A DNA stretch of 64,000 bases from Pseudomonas sp. ANT_H12B (GCF_008369325.1 NZ_VOBI01000011.1:124001-188000); one strand, 5' to 3'. Shown: positions 50,662 to 59,030, numbered from the stretch's first letter. The notes: a model not told the origin generated them from the letters alone. Program-made: numbers and translations.

Positions 50662-51627
50662 ATGGATAAGCAACGCTCTATTTCGCATTTCCTTTACTAC
50701 CTCGAACAACACCCCGCCCTTGCCGGCGTCAACCCGGCGAAGGTTTTGCTAGGCCACACGGCTGATTACGAAGCGCTGACCGGCGCCATTGTTGAACAGG
50801 CTGGGAACAGTCAGCCATTCAGCTTCAGCGCCATGCGCCTGGACCTCGAACCTGCCGAATTGCTGGCCCAGGCGATTATCGACAGCGATCTGTACATTTT
50901 CTTCTACGACTCCTCCACCCTGCCCAACCCACGCCCCGAAGGTCCGGATTTTGTCCGCGCACTGCAAGGCGTGATGGCGGAGAACTGGAAGAAGTCGCTG
51001 CTGTTCAAGGATTATGGCGATTACTTCTATGACACCTTCAGTGTCACCCCGCAGCGGATTGCCGGGTTGAACAGCCACTTGATCCAGCGCATGTCCCACG
51101 CTACGACTTTAAGTTTCAAAGATGATCACGGCTCATGGTTTGAAACACCGTTGAGCAGTATCAAGAAGTGGACCGACATCAACGGGGTCGGCAACTTCGA
51201 TCTCGCGCCCGGTGAAATCGCTACCCATAGCGAGGCCATTAACGGTCAGGTGAAATTCATGGGGACTTTTCTCAGCACGATTCCATTCGCTCGCAAGTAC
51301 GGAGTGCTGGAATCACCGCTGGAGTTGTGGATCGAGAACTCGACCATCCGCAAAATCGCCACCGATGTGCCGGGGCTGGAACATGACTTCAATAAATACC
51401 TGGAGGCCAATCCGTCGAATCGGCGGATCGAAGAGTTGGGTATCGGCACCAACGAAGGCGTGAAAGAGTTGTATGCGCGCAATGCGGGGTTTGAGGAACG
51501 TCATTGCGGGCTGCATCTCGGGCTCGGCGGCGGGGCCAAGGGCAGCCATCATCTGGACCTGATCTTTTCCAGTGGTGTGTTGGCGCTGGATGACAAGCCG
51601 GTGTTTGATGGGCGGTTTGTTTTTTAA
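50662..51627 (+). CDS. M29 aminopeptidase / NicX-fold metalloprotein
   Basis: A 321-residue protein with an AGGGAGGA ribosome binding site. The C-terminal half has the M29 (aminopeptidase T) pattern of metal ligands: Glu185 in FDLAPGEIATHSE, the IEELGIGTNEGVKEL block (Glu257/258), His281 and His285 in ERHCGLHLGLGGG, and HHLD (His297, Asp299). The same fold is used by the Fe(II) enzyme 2,5-dihydroxypyridine dioxygenase (NicX). The N-terminal 160 residues match nothing I know. It follows the 45-residue peptide, so it may process or modify that peptide. The chemistry is not visible. Confidence 0.75.
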   Translation: MDKQRSISHFLYYLEQHPALAGVNPAKVLLGHTADYEALTGAIVEQAGNSQPFSFSAMRLDLEPAELLAQAIIDSDLYIFFYDSSTLPNPRPEGPDFVRALQGVMAENWKKSLLFKDYGDYFYDTFSVTPQRIAGLNSHLIQRMSHATTLSFKDDHGSWFETPLSSIKKWTDINGVGNFDLAPGEIATHSEAINGQVKFMGTFLSTIPFARKYGVLESPLELWIENSTIRKIATDVPGLEHDFNKYLEANPSNRRIEELGIGTNEGVKELYARNAGFEERHCGLHLGLGGGAKGSHHLDLIFSSGVLALDDKPVFDGRFVF

Positions 51628-51650
51628 CCCTACAGATGATCGGGCAAAAA

Positions 51651-51678
51651 AAACGCCAACCCGAAGGTTGGCGTTTTT
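51651..51678. terminator. Bidirectional terminator between metalloprotein gene and rluB
   Basis: AAACGCCAACC, loop CGAA, GGTTGGCGTTT: a perfect 11-bp stem with A-run on the left and T-run on the right. It lies between two convergent genes, 23 bases past the metalloprotein stop and 18 bases from the rluB stop. Confidence 0.9.
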
Positions 51679-51695
51679 CATGTAGCGTTTACCGA

Positions 51696-52979
51696 TTACT
51701 CAGGCTTGCGACGACCAAAGCCCGGACGCTGGCCGGAACCGGCTGGCGCACCGCGGCGTTTGCCCGATGGCGCGTCACGGTCGACCAGAACGATGCCTGG
51801 ACGTTTTTTCGGCGCTGGCTTGGCCGGGCGCTTGGTATCAGAAGGACGGTCAGCCACTGGCGTACCGCGACCGGCTGGAGCACCGCGATCGCTACGACCA
51901 CCGCTTGGCGCGCCGCGGCCTTCGCCACGTTCAGTGCGACCGTTGGCAGGACGCGGAGTGCGCGGACCGCGCTCGCCGTCCGCACGGGGTGCGGCTGGCT
52001 TGCGGGCCGGACGTTCGCCTTCGATCTGCGGCTCACGCGGTGAGCGTGGACCGGCAGCCGGAGCACCAGCACCAGCACCAGCAGCAGCAGGACGCAGCGT
52101 GCGAACGCGCTCGGTCTTGCCGACCGGACGGGACGATTTACGCTGCATACGTTCAAGCTTGTCTTTGCTCTTGGCGTTCATTTGCGGCATGGCCACTGGG
52201 GTCAAACCGACTTCAGCACTCAGAATGTCGACTTCGTACTGGCTCATTTCGCGCCAGCGGCCCATCGGCAGGTCGGAGTTGAGGAACACCGGACCGAAAC
52301 GTACGCGCTTCAGGCGGCTGACCACCAGGCCCTGGGATTCCCACAGACGACGGACTTCGCGGTTGCGACCTTCCATCACCACGCAGTGGTACCAGTGGTT
52401 GAAACCTTCGCCGCCTGGCGCTTGCTTGATGTCGGTGAACTTGGCCGGGCCGTCTTCAAGGACGACGCCTGCTTTCAGACGTTCGATCATCTCGTCGTCG
52501 ACTTCGCCACGCACACGTACCGCGTATTCACGGTCCATTTCGTAGGAAGGGTGCATCAGGCGGTTGGCCAGCTCACCGTCGGTGGTGAACATCAGCAGAC
52601 CGGTGGTGTTGATGTCCAAACGACCGATGTTGATCCAGCGACCTTCTTTCGGACGCGGCATTTTATCGAACACGGTCGGACGGCCTTCAGGGTCGTCACG
52701 GGTGCAGATTTCACCGTCTGGCTTGTTGTACATGATCACGCGGCGTACCGACTCGGCGGCTTCTTCGCGCTTGATCACCTTGCCATCAATGGTGATGGCG
52801 TCGTGCAGGTCGACGCGCAGACCAAGGGTGGCGTCTTTGCCATTGACCTTGATGCGGCCGTGGCTGATCCAGGCTTCTACGTCACGGCGCGAGCCGACGC
52901 CGATACGGGCGAGGACTTTCTGCAGTTTTTCGCCTGCTGGGCCGATTTCCTGGTCGTCTTTCTGGTCTTTGATACTCAT
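51696..52979 (-). CDS. rluB: 23S rRNA pseudouridine 2605 synthase RluB, with long basic tail
   Basis: A 427-residue protein. An S4 domain (about 15-75: KLQKVLARIGVGSRRDVEAW) precedes the RsuA/RluB catalytic domain. The catalytic Asp lies in WINIGRLDINTTGLLMFTTD and further family text is EGRNREVRRLWESQGLVVSR. From about residue 290 the tail is low-complexity and rich in Arg, Pro, Gly and Ala (GERPARKPAAPRADGERGPR and similar) and probably disordered. E. coli RluB (291 residues) has a shorter tail. The enzyme isomerises U2605 of 23S rRNA. Confidence 0.93.
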   Translation of the reverse strand: MSIKDQKDDQEIGPAGEKLQKVLARIGVGSRRDVEAWISHGRIKVNGKDATLGLRVDLHDAITIDGKVIKREEAAESVRRVIMYNKPDGEICTRDDPEGRPTVFDKMPRPKEGRWINIGRLDINTTGLLMFTTDGELANRLMHPSYEMDREYAVRVRGEVDDEMIERLKAGVVLEDGPAKFTDIKQAPGGEGFNHWYHCVVMEGRNREVRRLWESQGLVVSRLKRVRFGPVFLNSDLPMGRWREMSQYEVDILSAEVGLTPVAMPQMNAKSKDKLERMQRKSSRPVGKTERVRTLRPAAAGAGAGAPAAGPRSPREPQIEGERPARKPAAPRADGERGPRTPRPANGRTERGEGRGAPSGGRSDRGAPAGRGTPVADRPSDTKRPAKPAPKKRPGIVLVDRDAPSGKRRGAPAGSGQRPGFGRRKPE

Positions 52980-53134
52980 CTGGGCACCTCCCGGTGTGGT
53001 CTGTTCAGGCAGCTCTGAAGTGAGGGTCCTGAAGAGTTGAAAGCGGGGTCTCGGGCGAAGGGATCGCCGGAGGGTCGCGAATCATACGCTCATGGGAGCG
53101 TTCGCGCATCAGAGACTAGCTGATGGACGCAAGG

Positions 53135-53326
53135 TTATTTGCTTTTCCGCCGACCGGTGGCGCCGAGTTTGATCAAGCGCAGCGATGCTTCGGCGAGAAC
53201 GGTGCGCTTGTCGACCTTGTCGAGTTTCTTCCAGGCCTTGATCTCGCGCTTGCTGCGGCCACAGCCGATGCAGATATCGTCGGTGAACTTGCAGACGCTG
53301 ATGCAGGAGTCTTTGGTTGAGCTCAT
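53135..53326 (-). CDS. DUF1289 small cysteine-rich protein
   Basis: A 63-residue protein with the DUF1289 pattern SCISVCKFTDDICIGCGRSK followed by REIKAWKKLDKVDKRTVLAE. The Cys spacing (C-x3-C-x6-C-x2-C) suggests a small metal or Fe-S site. The open frame extends 42 codons upstream through a REPIN, so the start is at MSSTKDSC. Function is unknown; the family is widespread next to housekeeping genes in proteobacteria. Confidence 0.85.
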   Translation of the reverse strand: MSSTKDSCISVCKFTDDICIGCGRSKREIKAWKKLDKVDKRTVLAEASLRLIKLGATGRRKSK

Positions 53327-53348
53327 TTCCAACTCCAGGCAACACTTA

Positions 53349-53444
53349 CCCTGTGGGAGCGGGCTTGCCCGCGATAGCGGCGTGTCAGTCGACAGAGATG
53401 CAGGATGTGCCGCCCTCTTCGCGGGCAAGCCCGCTTCCACAGGG
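53349..53444. repeat. REPIN (paired REP elements)
   Basis: Left CCCTGTGGGAGCGGGCTTGC and right GCAAGCCCGCTTCCACAGGG are near-perfect inverted copies. It fills the space between the DUF1289 gene and scpB. Confidence 0.9.
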
Positions 53445-53470
53445 CTCTCCATTGCCCGCAGGATTTGTGG

Positions 53471-54460
53471 TCAGTCGTCGAATTCGCGGCGTTCAGCTTC
53501 GATCGCTTCGGCGAGGGCTCGGGCTTCGGCTTCTTCGTCGCTCAACTCGGGATCCGGTTTCGGCTGTTCGAGGGCAGCGACGGCAGCCAGCAGTTTTTCG
53601 CGAGCTTCGGCTACGCCCAGCACGTCGTCATCAAGCTCTTCTTCCGGCTGCTCTTCTTCCAGTGTGGCTTCGGGCTCGCCCTGAAGTTCAACTTCAATCG
53701 AAGGCTCGGGCTGATCCTGAACCTCTTCGCTCTCAGTCACCGCCGTATCGCGCAGGATGTCGTCGAAATCGGTCTTGATCCCGTCTTCCATGGTGTCCAG
53801 TTCCAGCAACAGCGTATGGAAACTGGTTTCCTCCTTGGGTTCTTCCGGCTCGGCACTGGCATCCGCCAGTTCCTGCAACCCGGCCGGCACCGGCGCGTCG
53901 TCGAAGTCGAGCACCGGATCAGGCTCAAGTTCACGCAGATCGGCCAGTGGCGGCAAATCGTCGAGGTTTTTCAGGTTGAAGTGATCGAGAAAGGCCTTGG
54001 TGGTGGCGAACATCGCCGGTTTACCGGGTACATCGCGGTAGCCGACGATGCGGATCCACTCACGCTCCAGCAAGGTTTTGACAATGTGACTGTTGACCGC
54101 CACGCCCCGCACGTCTTCGATCTCACCCCGGGTGATCGGCTGGCGATAGGCGATCAGCGCAATGGTTTCGAGCATGGCGCGGGAATAACGCTGCGGCCGC
54201 TCTTCCCACAAACGTCCGACCCACGGTGAAAACTTTTCGCGGATCTGCAAGCGATACCCGGAGGCGACTTCCTTCAGCTCAAAGGCCCGACCGTCGCAGG
54301 ACTTGGCGAGAATCGTCAGGGCTTTCTTGAAGACCGGTGGCTCCGGCCGCTCGCCCTCTTCGAAGAGTTCGAACAGGCGTTCAAGCGATTGCGGTTTTCC
54401 CGAGGCCAACAGGAAGGCTTCAAGCAGTGGCGCCAGCTCGCGGGGTTCAGTCAGGTTCAT
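53471..54460 (-). CDS. scpB: Segregation and condensation protein ScpB
   Basis: A 329-residue ScpB. The N-terminal tandem winged-helix part (about 5-190) has PLLEAFLLASGKPQSLERLF, ALTILAKSCDGRAFELKEVA, ALIAYRQPITRGEIEDVRGV-like sequence and RDVPGKPAMFATTKAFLDHF. The C-terminal 140 residues are acidic and low-complexity (EEEQPEEELDDDVLG), longer than in most bacteria but common in pseudomonads. ScpB and ScpA form the kleisin complex with Smc for chromosome folding. It lies 11 bases after scpA. Confidence 0.93.
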   Translation of the reverse strand: MNLTEPRELAPLLEAFLLASGKPQSLERLFELFEEGERPEPPVFKKALTILAKSCDGRAFELKEVASGYRLQIREKFSPWVGRLWEERPQRYSRAMLETIALIAYRQPITRGEIEDVRGVAVNSHIVKTLLEREWIRIVGYRDVPGKPAMFATTKAFLDHFNLKNLDDLPPLADLRELEPDPVLDFDDAPVPAGLQELADASAEPEEPKEETSFHTLLLELDTMEDGIKTDFDDILRDTAVTESEEVQDQPEPSIEVELQGEPEATLEEEQPEEELDDDVLGVAEAREKLLAAVAALEQPKPDPELSDEEAEARALAEAIEAERREFDD

Positions 54461-54471
54461 GATTCAACTCG

Positions 54472-55290
54472 TTATTCGGCTCGGGCCCGCACGTGGATCG
54501 CTGCGAACGGCTCATTCTGCACCAGCTCGACCAAGGATTCCTTTACCAGCTCAAGGATCGCCATAAAGGTCACCACCACCCCAAGACGCCCTTCTTCAGC
54601 GGTGAACAGTTCGGTAAAGGGTACGAAACCACCGCCCTTGAGCCGTTCCAGTACATCACTCATGCGTTCACGCGTGGACAGTGCCTCGCGGCTGATCTGG
54701 TGGCTTTCAAACATGTCGCCACGGCGCAGGACCTCGGCCATGGACAGCAGCAGCTCTGACAAACGCACATCCGGCAGCAGTTTGCGCGCCCGGGCTTCCG
54801 GCGCATCCAGTTTGGGCACCACCACGTCACGACCTACACGGCTCAGGCCATCGATGCCCTCGGCGGCAGCCTTGAAACGCTCGTACTCCTGCAAGCGACG
54901 GATCAGTTCGGCGCGAGGGTCATCTTCCTCGGCCTCAATTGTTTCGGCACGGGGCAGCAACATCCGCGACTTGATCTCGGCCAGCATCGCGGCCATCACC
55001 AGGTACTCGGCGGCCAACTCCAGGCGCACAGACTGCATCAACTCGACATACCCCATGTACTGACGGGTGATTTCCGCCACCGGGATGTCGAGGATGTTGA
55101 TGTTCTGTTTGCGAATCAGGTACAGCAGCAGGTCGAGGGGGCCTTCGAACGCCTCAAGGAAAACCTCGAGGGCATCCGGCGGGATGTACAGGTCCAGCGG
55201 CATTTCCATGACCGCCTGGCCGTAGACCATGGCGAAGGGCAGCTCTTGCTGGGCTCCGGCCTGACTGTCGACGGGCTCTACTGCAGACAT
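54472..55290 (-). CDS. scpA: Segregation and condensation protein ScpA
   Basis: A 272-residue kleisin. The N-terminal Smc-binding part includes FEGPLDLLLYLIRKQNINIL and DIPVAEITRQYMGYVELMQS, then EYLVMAAMLAEIKSRMLLPR. The C-terminal winged helix reads LGVVVTFMAILELVKESLVE. The ATG start abuts the yciO stop (TAG then ATG), so translation is probably coupled. Order yciO-scpA-scpB with rluB beyond is the standard pseudomonad arrangement. Confidence 0.94.
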   Translation of the reverse strand: MSAVEPVDSQAGAQQELPFAMVYGQAVMEMPLDLYIPPDALEVFLEAFEGPLDLLLYLIRKQNINILDIPVAEITRQYMGYVELMQSVRLELAAEYLVMAAMLAEIKSRMLLPRAETIEAEEDDPRAELIRRLQEYERFKAAAEGIDGLSRVGRDVVVPKLDAPEARARKLLPDVRLSELLLSMAEVLRRGDMFESHQISREALSTRERMSDVLERLKGGGFVPFTELFTAEEGRLGVVVTFMAILELVKESLVELVQNEPFAAIHVRARAE

Positions 55291-55920
55291 CTAGGCCTCG
55301 GCCATGAACGGCGCTGGGTCGCCGCATCCGACGCGGATCACTTCCGGTTCGCCATCGGCGAGGTTGATCACGGTGGACGCCTTGATCCCGCCGAACCCGC
55401 CGTCGATGATCAGGTCGACCTGATGTTCAAGCAACTGGCGCATTTCGTAGGGGTCGCTCAACGGATCGGTGTCGCCGGGCATGATCAGGGTCACGCTCAT
55501 CAGCGGCTCGCCGAGCTCTTCCAACAGCGCCAGGGCAATCGGATGGCTCGGCACACGCAGGCCGATGGTGCGTTTTTTCGGGTGCAACAACAGCCGCGGG
55601 ACTTCGCGGGTAGCGTTGAGAATGAATGTGTAAGGCCCCGGCAAGTGCGCTTTCAGCAGACGGAAGGTACCGGTGTCGATCTTGGCAAACAGCCCCAGTT
55701 GCGACAGGTCGCAGCAAATCAGCGCGAAGTTATGCTTGTCATCCAGCCCACGCAAACGGCGCACGCGATCCACGGCATTCTTGTCGCCGATCTGGCAACC
55801 AATGGCGTAGGAAGAGTCTGTGGGATAAATCACCACCCCGCCTTTGCGGATGATCTCGACAGCCTGCTTGATCAGGCGCGCTTGCGGGTTTTCCGGATGA
55901 ATCTGGAAAAATTGACTCAC
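55291..55920 (-). CDS. yciO: YciO, Sua5/YrdC-family protein
   Basis: A 209-residue protein of the Sua5/YciO/YrdC family that binds ATP-like ligands. YciO members are paralogues of the threonylcarbamoyl-AMP synthase TsaC/Sua5 with weak activity. Landmarks are AVEIIRKGGVVIYPTDSSYA, GPYTFILNATREVPRLLLHP and KKRTIGLRVPSHPIALALLE. I use the GTG at 55920: the product then begins MSQFFQIHPENPQ, as E. coli YciO does, with an AGGTAGAGA site. An ATG at 55959 would overlap the upstream gene by 26 bases. Confidence 0.88.
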   Translation of the reverse strand: MSQFFQIHPENPQARLIKQAVEIIRKGGVVIYPTDSSYAIGCQIGDKNAVDRVRRLRGLDDKHNFALICCDLSQLGLFAKIDTGTFRLLKAHLPGPYTFILNATREVPRLLLHPKKRTIGLRVPSHPIALALLEELGEPLMSVTLIMPGDTDPLSDPYEMRQLLEHQVDLIIDGGFGGIKASTVINLADGEPEVIRVGCGDPAPFMAEA

Positions 55921-55933
55921 ATTCTCTACCTGT

Positions 55934-56797
55934 TCAGACGGCGGCAATAATTGGGTCATGTTTGAATCGACACCACAGTGGTGGCAGATCCTCCGGAAGC
56001 GGGCGATATTCGCCGATCTCGGACCAGCCTCCAGGGCCATGAAAATCACTGCCGGCGCTGACCAGCAGACCGAACTCGCGGGCAAGAATCGCCAGGCTGC
56101 CCACTTGCTCCGCAGGCTGATGGCCATTGACCACTTCGATTGCGTGGCCCCCTGCTTGAATATAGTCGGCAATCAGACGGCGACGTTTGCTGCGAGTGAA
56201 ATCGTAATGCCACGGATGCGCCAGGCTGACCCAGGCTTTGGCGGCTCGCAGGGTCTCGACCGTGTCTTCCAGGGTCGGCCAGTGTTGCTTGACGTCGCCC
56301 AGTTTGCCTGCCCCCAGCCATTTGCGGAACGCTTCGGCGCGATCCTTGACGAAACCTTCACGCACCATCCAGTCGGCGAAGTGCGGACGGGCCGGTGCGT
56401 TACCGCTATCGCCCAATTCCTGCTGAATGGCCCGGGCACCTTCCAGCGCTCCCGGCATGCCTTTCAACGCCAACTTGCGGCTTATTTCTTCGGCCCGTAG
56501 CCAGCGGCCATCGTGCAATTTTGCGATGGCCTCGACCAACGCCGGGGCATTGACATCGAAACCGTAGCCCAACACATGAATGGTCGCGCCGCCCCAGGTG
56601 CAGGACAATTCGACGCCGTTGACCAGTTGCATCCCCAGCGCAGTCGCCGCACTGCGGGCCTCGTCGAGGCCTTCAAGGGTATCGTGATCGGTCAAGGCCA
56701 GGATTCGCACGCCGTTCTCGAACGCACGCGCAACCAGTACCGCTGGCGCCAGGGCGCCATCGGAGGCCGTGCTATGGCAATGCAAATCGACATTCAC
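55934..56797 (-). CDS. rnm: 5'-3' exoribonuclease of the PHP family (RNase AM, YciV)
   Basis: A 287-residue PHP-domain phosphoesterase with all metal-binding motifs: VDLHCHSTASDGAL, LALTDHDTLEG, WVSLAHPWHYDF (His) and LLVSAGSDFHGPG. E. coli YciV/Rnm trims the 5' ends of 5S and 23S rRNA precursors and also acts on 3',5'-bis-phosphate compounds. It is the first gene of the minus-strand run rnm-yciO-scpA-scpB and is divergent from yciB (87 bases between starts). Confidence 0.9.
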   Translation of the reverse strand: MNVDLHCHSTASDGALAPAVLVARAFENGVRILALTDHDTLEGLDEARSAATALGMQLVNGVELSCTWGGATIHVLGYGFDVNAPALVEAIAKLHDGRWLRAEEISRKLALKGMPGALEGARAIQQELGDSGNAPARPHFADWMVREGFVKDRAEAFRKWLGAGKLGDVKQHWPTLEDTVETLRAAKAWVSLAHPWHYDFTRSKRRRLIADYIQAGGHAIEVVNGHQPAEQVGSLAILAREFGLLVSAGSDFHGPGGWSEIGEYRPLPEDLPPLWCRFKHDPIIAAV

Positions 56798-56884
56798 AGG
56801 ACTTTGTTACCTCAAATCAGCTGGCGCTATCGCGCGCCCATATGTTTGTTATTATGCCGCCACATCCTGCTTCTGGCTGCCACT

Positions 56885-57481
56885 GTGAAACAATTCATCG
56901 ATTTCATCCCGCTTCTGCTGTTTTTCATTGTCTTCAAAATCGATCCACGTGTCGTCGACATCGCCGGTCATCAACTGACTGTAGGCGGTATTTACAGCGC
57001 CACCGCGATGCTGATCATCAGCTCCCTGGTGGTTTATGGGACGCTTTTCATCAAGCAGCGCAAGCTGGAGAAGAGCCAGTGGCTGACCCTCATCGCCTGC
57101 CTGGTCTTCGGCAGCCTGACCCTGGCGTTCCATAGCGAGACCTTCCTGAAGTGGAAAGCTCCGGTGGTCAATTGGCTGTTCGCCCTGGCCTTCATCGGCA
57201 GTCACTTCATCGGCGAGCAGTTGCTGATCAAACGCATCATGGGCCACGCGCTGACCCTGCCGGAGCCGGTCTGGGTTCGCCTGAACATCGCCTGGATCGC
57301 GTTTTTCCTGTTTTGCGGTGCCGCCAACCTGTTTGTCGCCTTCACCTTCCAGAGCTACTGGGTCGACTTCAAAGTGTTCGGCAGCCTTGGCATGACTTTG
57401 CTGTTCCTGGTCGGCCAGGGCATCTACCTGTCCCGCCACCTGCACGACGCCGATACCACAACGCCAAAAACCGAGGACTGA
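56885..57481 (+). CDS. yciB: Inner membrane septation protein YciB (IspZ)
   Basis: A 198-residue protein with five to six predicted membrane helices: KQFIDFIPLLLFFIVFKIDP, LTVGGIYSATAMLIISSLVV, WLTLIACLVFGSLTLAFHSE and WVRLNIAWIAFFLFCGAANL. YciB-family proteins interact with elongation and division proteins and keep cell envelope integrity. The GTG start (56885) fits the family N-terminus (M/VKQFIDF-PL); the open frame continues far upstream as an antisense shadow. It is one base from yciI. Confidence 0.93.
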   Translation: MKQFIDFIPLLLFFIVFKIDPRVVDIAGHQLTVGGIYSATAMLIISSLVVYGTLFIKQRKLEKSQWLTLIACLVFGSLTLAFHSETFLKWKAPVVNWLFALAFIGSHFIGEQLLIKRIMGHALTLPEPVWVRLNIAWIAFFLFCGAANLFVAFTFQSYWVDFKVFGSLGMTLLFLVGQGIYLSRHLHDADTTTPKTED

Positions 57482-57482
57482 C

Positions 57483-57782
57483 ATGCTTTACGCAATCATT
57501 GCCACAGACGTCGCCAACTCCCTGGAAGCCCGCCTGGCCGCACGGCCTGCGCACCTTGAGCGCCTGCAAGTGCTTAAAGGCGAAGGTCGCATCGTTTTGG
57601 CCGGTCCACACCCGGCGGTCGACAGCAATGATCCGGGCGCTGCGGGTTTCACCGGCAGCCTGATCGTCGCCGAATTCGATTCCCTGAGTGCCGCTCAAGC
57701 CTGGGCCGATGCTGATCCGTATATCACCGCAGGTGTCTACGCCAACGTTTCGGTCAAGCCGTTCAAGCAAGTCCTGCCGTGA
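57483..57782 (+). CDS. yciI: YciI-like protein
   Basis: A 99-residue protein of the YciI family (dimeric alpha-beta barrel related to muconolactone isomerase). Landmarks: LYAIIATDVANSLEARLAAR, RPAHLERLQVLKGEGRIVLA and FDSLSAAQAWADADPYITAG. His in the RPAHLERL motif is the conserved residue of the putative active site. It starts one base after the yciB stop. Function is unknown in detail. Confidence 0.92.
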   Translation: MLYAIIATDVANSLEARLAARPAHLERLQVLKGEGRIVLAGPHPAVDSNDPGAAGFTGSLIVAEFDSLSAAQAWADADPYITAGVYANVSVKPFKQVLP

Positions 57783-57791
57783 TATCCCCTG

Positions 57792-57820
57792 GCGCGATGA
57801 ACCTTATCGGTTCATCGCGC
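57792..57820 (+). terminator. Hairpin after yciI
   Basis: A perfect 12-bp stem (GCGCGATGAACC and GGTTCATCGCGC) with loop TTATC, nine bases after the yciI stop and followed by TCTC. It probably ends the yciB-yciI transcript. Confidence 0.7.
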
Positions 57821-57891
57821 TCTCAACGCTCATTATTCTCGTTTGCCGGCCGACAACCTGCCCAATACTCGTATTGGAATCAGGAGTTGCG

Positions 57892-58302
57892 ATGCGCAAA
57901 GGTCCGTTGTGTCTGATGATGTTGACGTTGTCGATTGTGGCTCCAGCCCACGGTGAAGAAAGCGCCGAGGGCGGCTCGACGCCGCTGTCGCTGAGCGCCG
58001 GCGGCCAGATCACCGAGTTGCAACACCGCTTGAAGGCAAGCGAACAGCAACGAGAAGAACTGAGCAAACAACTGCAAAATACCGATGCCGAACGCGAAAG
58101 CGCCCAGCTGAGCCGGTTGCGCCAGGAAAATCAGCGCCTCAAGCTGCAGCTCAAGGAAGCCCAGGCCAGCAGCCCGCTGCCGCGCCTGCTGACCGATCAG
58201 CAGCAGTGGTTCGTCATCGGCGCTGGAGTTGCGCTATTGGCACTGCTCTGCGGTATCTTCGCCAGTGGTGCCACCAGAAAACGTAGGCAATGGCTAAATT
58301 GA
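57892..58302 (+). CDS. Signal-peptide, coiled-coil, membrane-anchored protein
   Basis: A 136-residue protein. It has a signal peptide (MRKGPLCLMMLTLSIVAPAH, cleaved near AHG), a coiled-coil of about 55 residues (ITELQHRLKASEQQREELSK, then LRQENQRLKLQLKEA) and one C-terminal membrane helix (WFVIGAGVALLALLCGIFAS) with a basic end. This is the layout of the TIGR04211 / YgiM-type SH3-and-anchor proteins, but the SH3 domain is absent. It lies 7 bases before the response regulator gene and may be co-transcribed with it. Confidence 0.8.
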   Translation: MRKGPLCLMMLTLSIVAPAHGEESAEGGSTPLSLSAGGQITELQHRLKASEQQREELSKQLQNTDAERESAQLSRLRQENQRLKLQLKEAQASSPLPRLLTDQQQWFVIGAGVALLALLCGIFASGATRKRRQWLN

Positions 58303-58309
58303 GTGAGTC

Positions 58310-58987
58310 ATGAGCGAGCTGTTATTAATTGATGATGACCAGGAGCTGTGTGAGCTCCTGAGCAGTTGGCTGAGCCAGGAAGGCTTCCAGGTCCGCGCCT
58401 GCCACGATGGCCAGAGCGCCCGTCGCGCGCTGGCTGAAACTTCGCCGGCGGCCGTGGTGCTGGATGTCATGCTGCCGGACGGTAGCGGTCTGGAGCTGCT
58501 CAAGCAATTGCGTAGCGACCACCCGGACTTGCCGGTGCTGATGCTTTCAGCCCGCGGTGAGCCACTGGACCGCATCCTCGGGCTGGAACTCGGCGCCGAC
58601 GATTACCTGGCCAAGCCGTGCGACCCGCGAGAACTGACAGCCCGCCTGCGCGCCGTGTTGCGCCGCAGTCATCCGGCGGCAGTCTCCAGCCAGCTCGAAC
58701 TGGGCGATCTGTATTTCAGCCCGGTGCGTGGCGTCGTCAGTATCGACGAACAGGAATTCACCCTCACCGTTTCTGAAAGCCGTCTGCTTGAAGCCTTGCT
58801 CAAGCAACCCGGCGAGCCGCTGGACAAACAGGAACTGGCGCAAATCGCCCTCGGCCGCAAGCTGACCCTGTACGACCGCAGCCTGGACATGCACGTCAGC
58901 AACCTGCGCAAAAAGATCGGCCCGCACCCCGACGGCCGTCCGCGCATCATTGCCCTGCGCAGCCGTGGTTATTACTACAGCCTGTAA
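58310..58987 (+). CDS. cpxR: OmpR-family response regulator, CpxR-like
   Basis: A 225-residue regulator with a receiver domain (LLIDDDQELCELLSSWLSQE; phospho-Asp52 in VVLDVMLPDGSG; conserved Lys in DYLAKPCDPRELTARLRAVL) and a C-terminal winged helix (FTLTVSESRLLEALLKQPGE, LYDRSLDMHVSNLRKKIGPH). It resembles CpxR. The spy-like gene and the kinase gene follow, and a CpxR-like site lies upstream of the spy-like gene. Confidence 0.83.
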   Translation: MSELLLIDDDQELCELLSSWLSQEGFQVRACHDGQSARRALAETSPAAVVLDVMLPDGSGLELLKQLRSDHPDLPVLMLSARGEPLDRILGLELGADDYLAKPCDPRELTARLRAVLRRSHPAAVSSQLELGDLYFSPVRGVVSIDEQEFTLTVSESRLLEALLKQPGEPLDKQELAQIALGRKLTLYDRSLDMHVSNLRKKIGPHPDGRPRIIALRSRGYYYSL

Positions 58988-59014
58988 GTGTTGTCAGGTC
59001 AGCGCGAAATCGTC

Positions 59015-59030
59015 TTTACCCAAGCTTTAC
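59015..59030. promoter_or_regulatory. CpxR-type binding site
   Basis: TTTAC-N6-TTTAC on the plus strand (minus strand GTAAA-N6-GTAAA), compared with the E. coli CpxR box GTAAA-N5-GTAAA. It is 83-98 bases ahead of the spy-like gene, where the stress promoter is expected. Confidence 0.5.
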
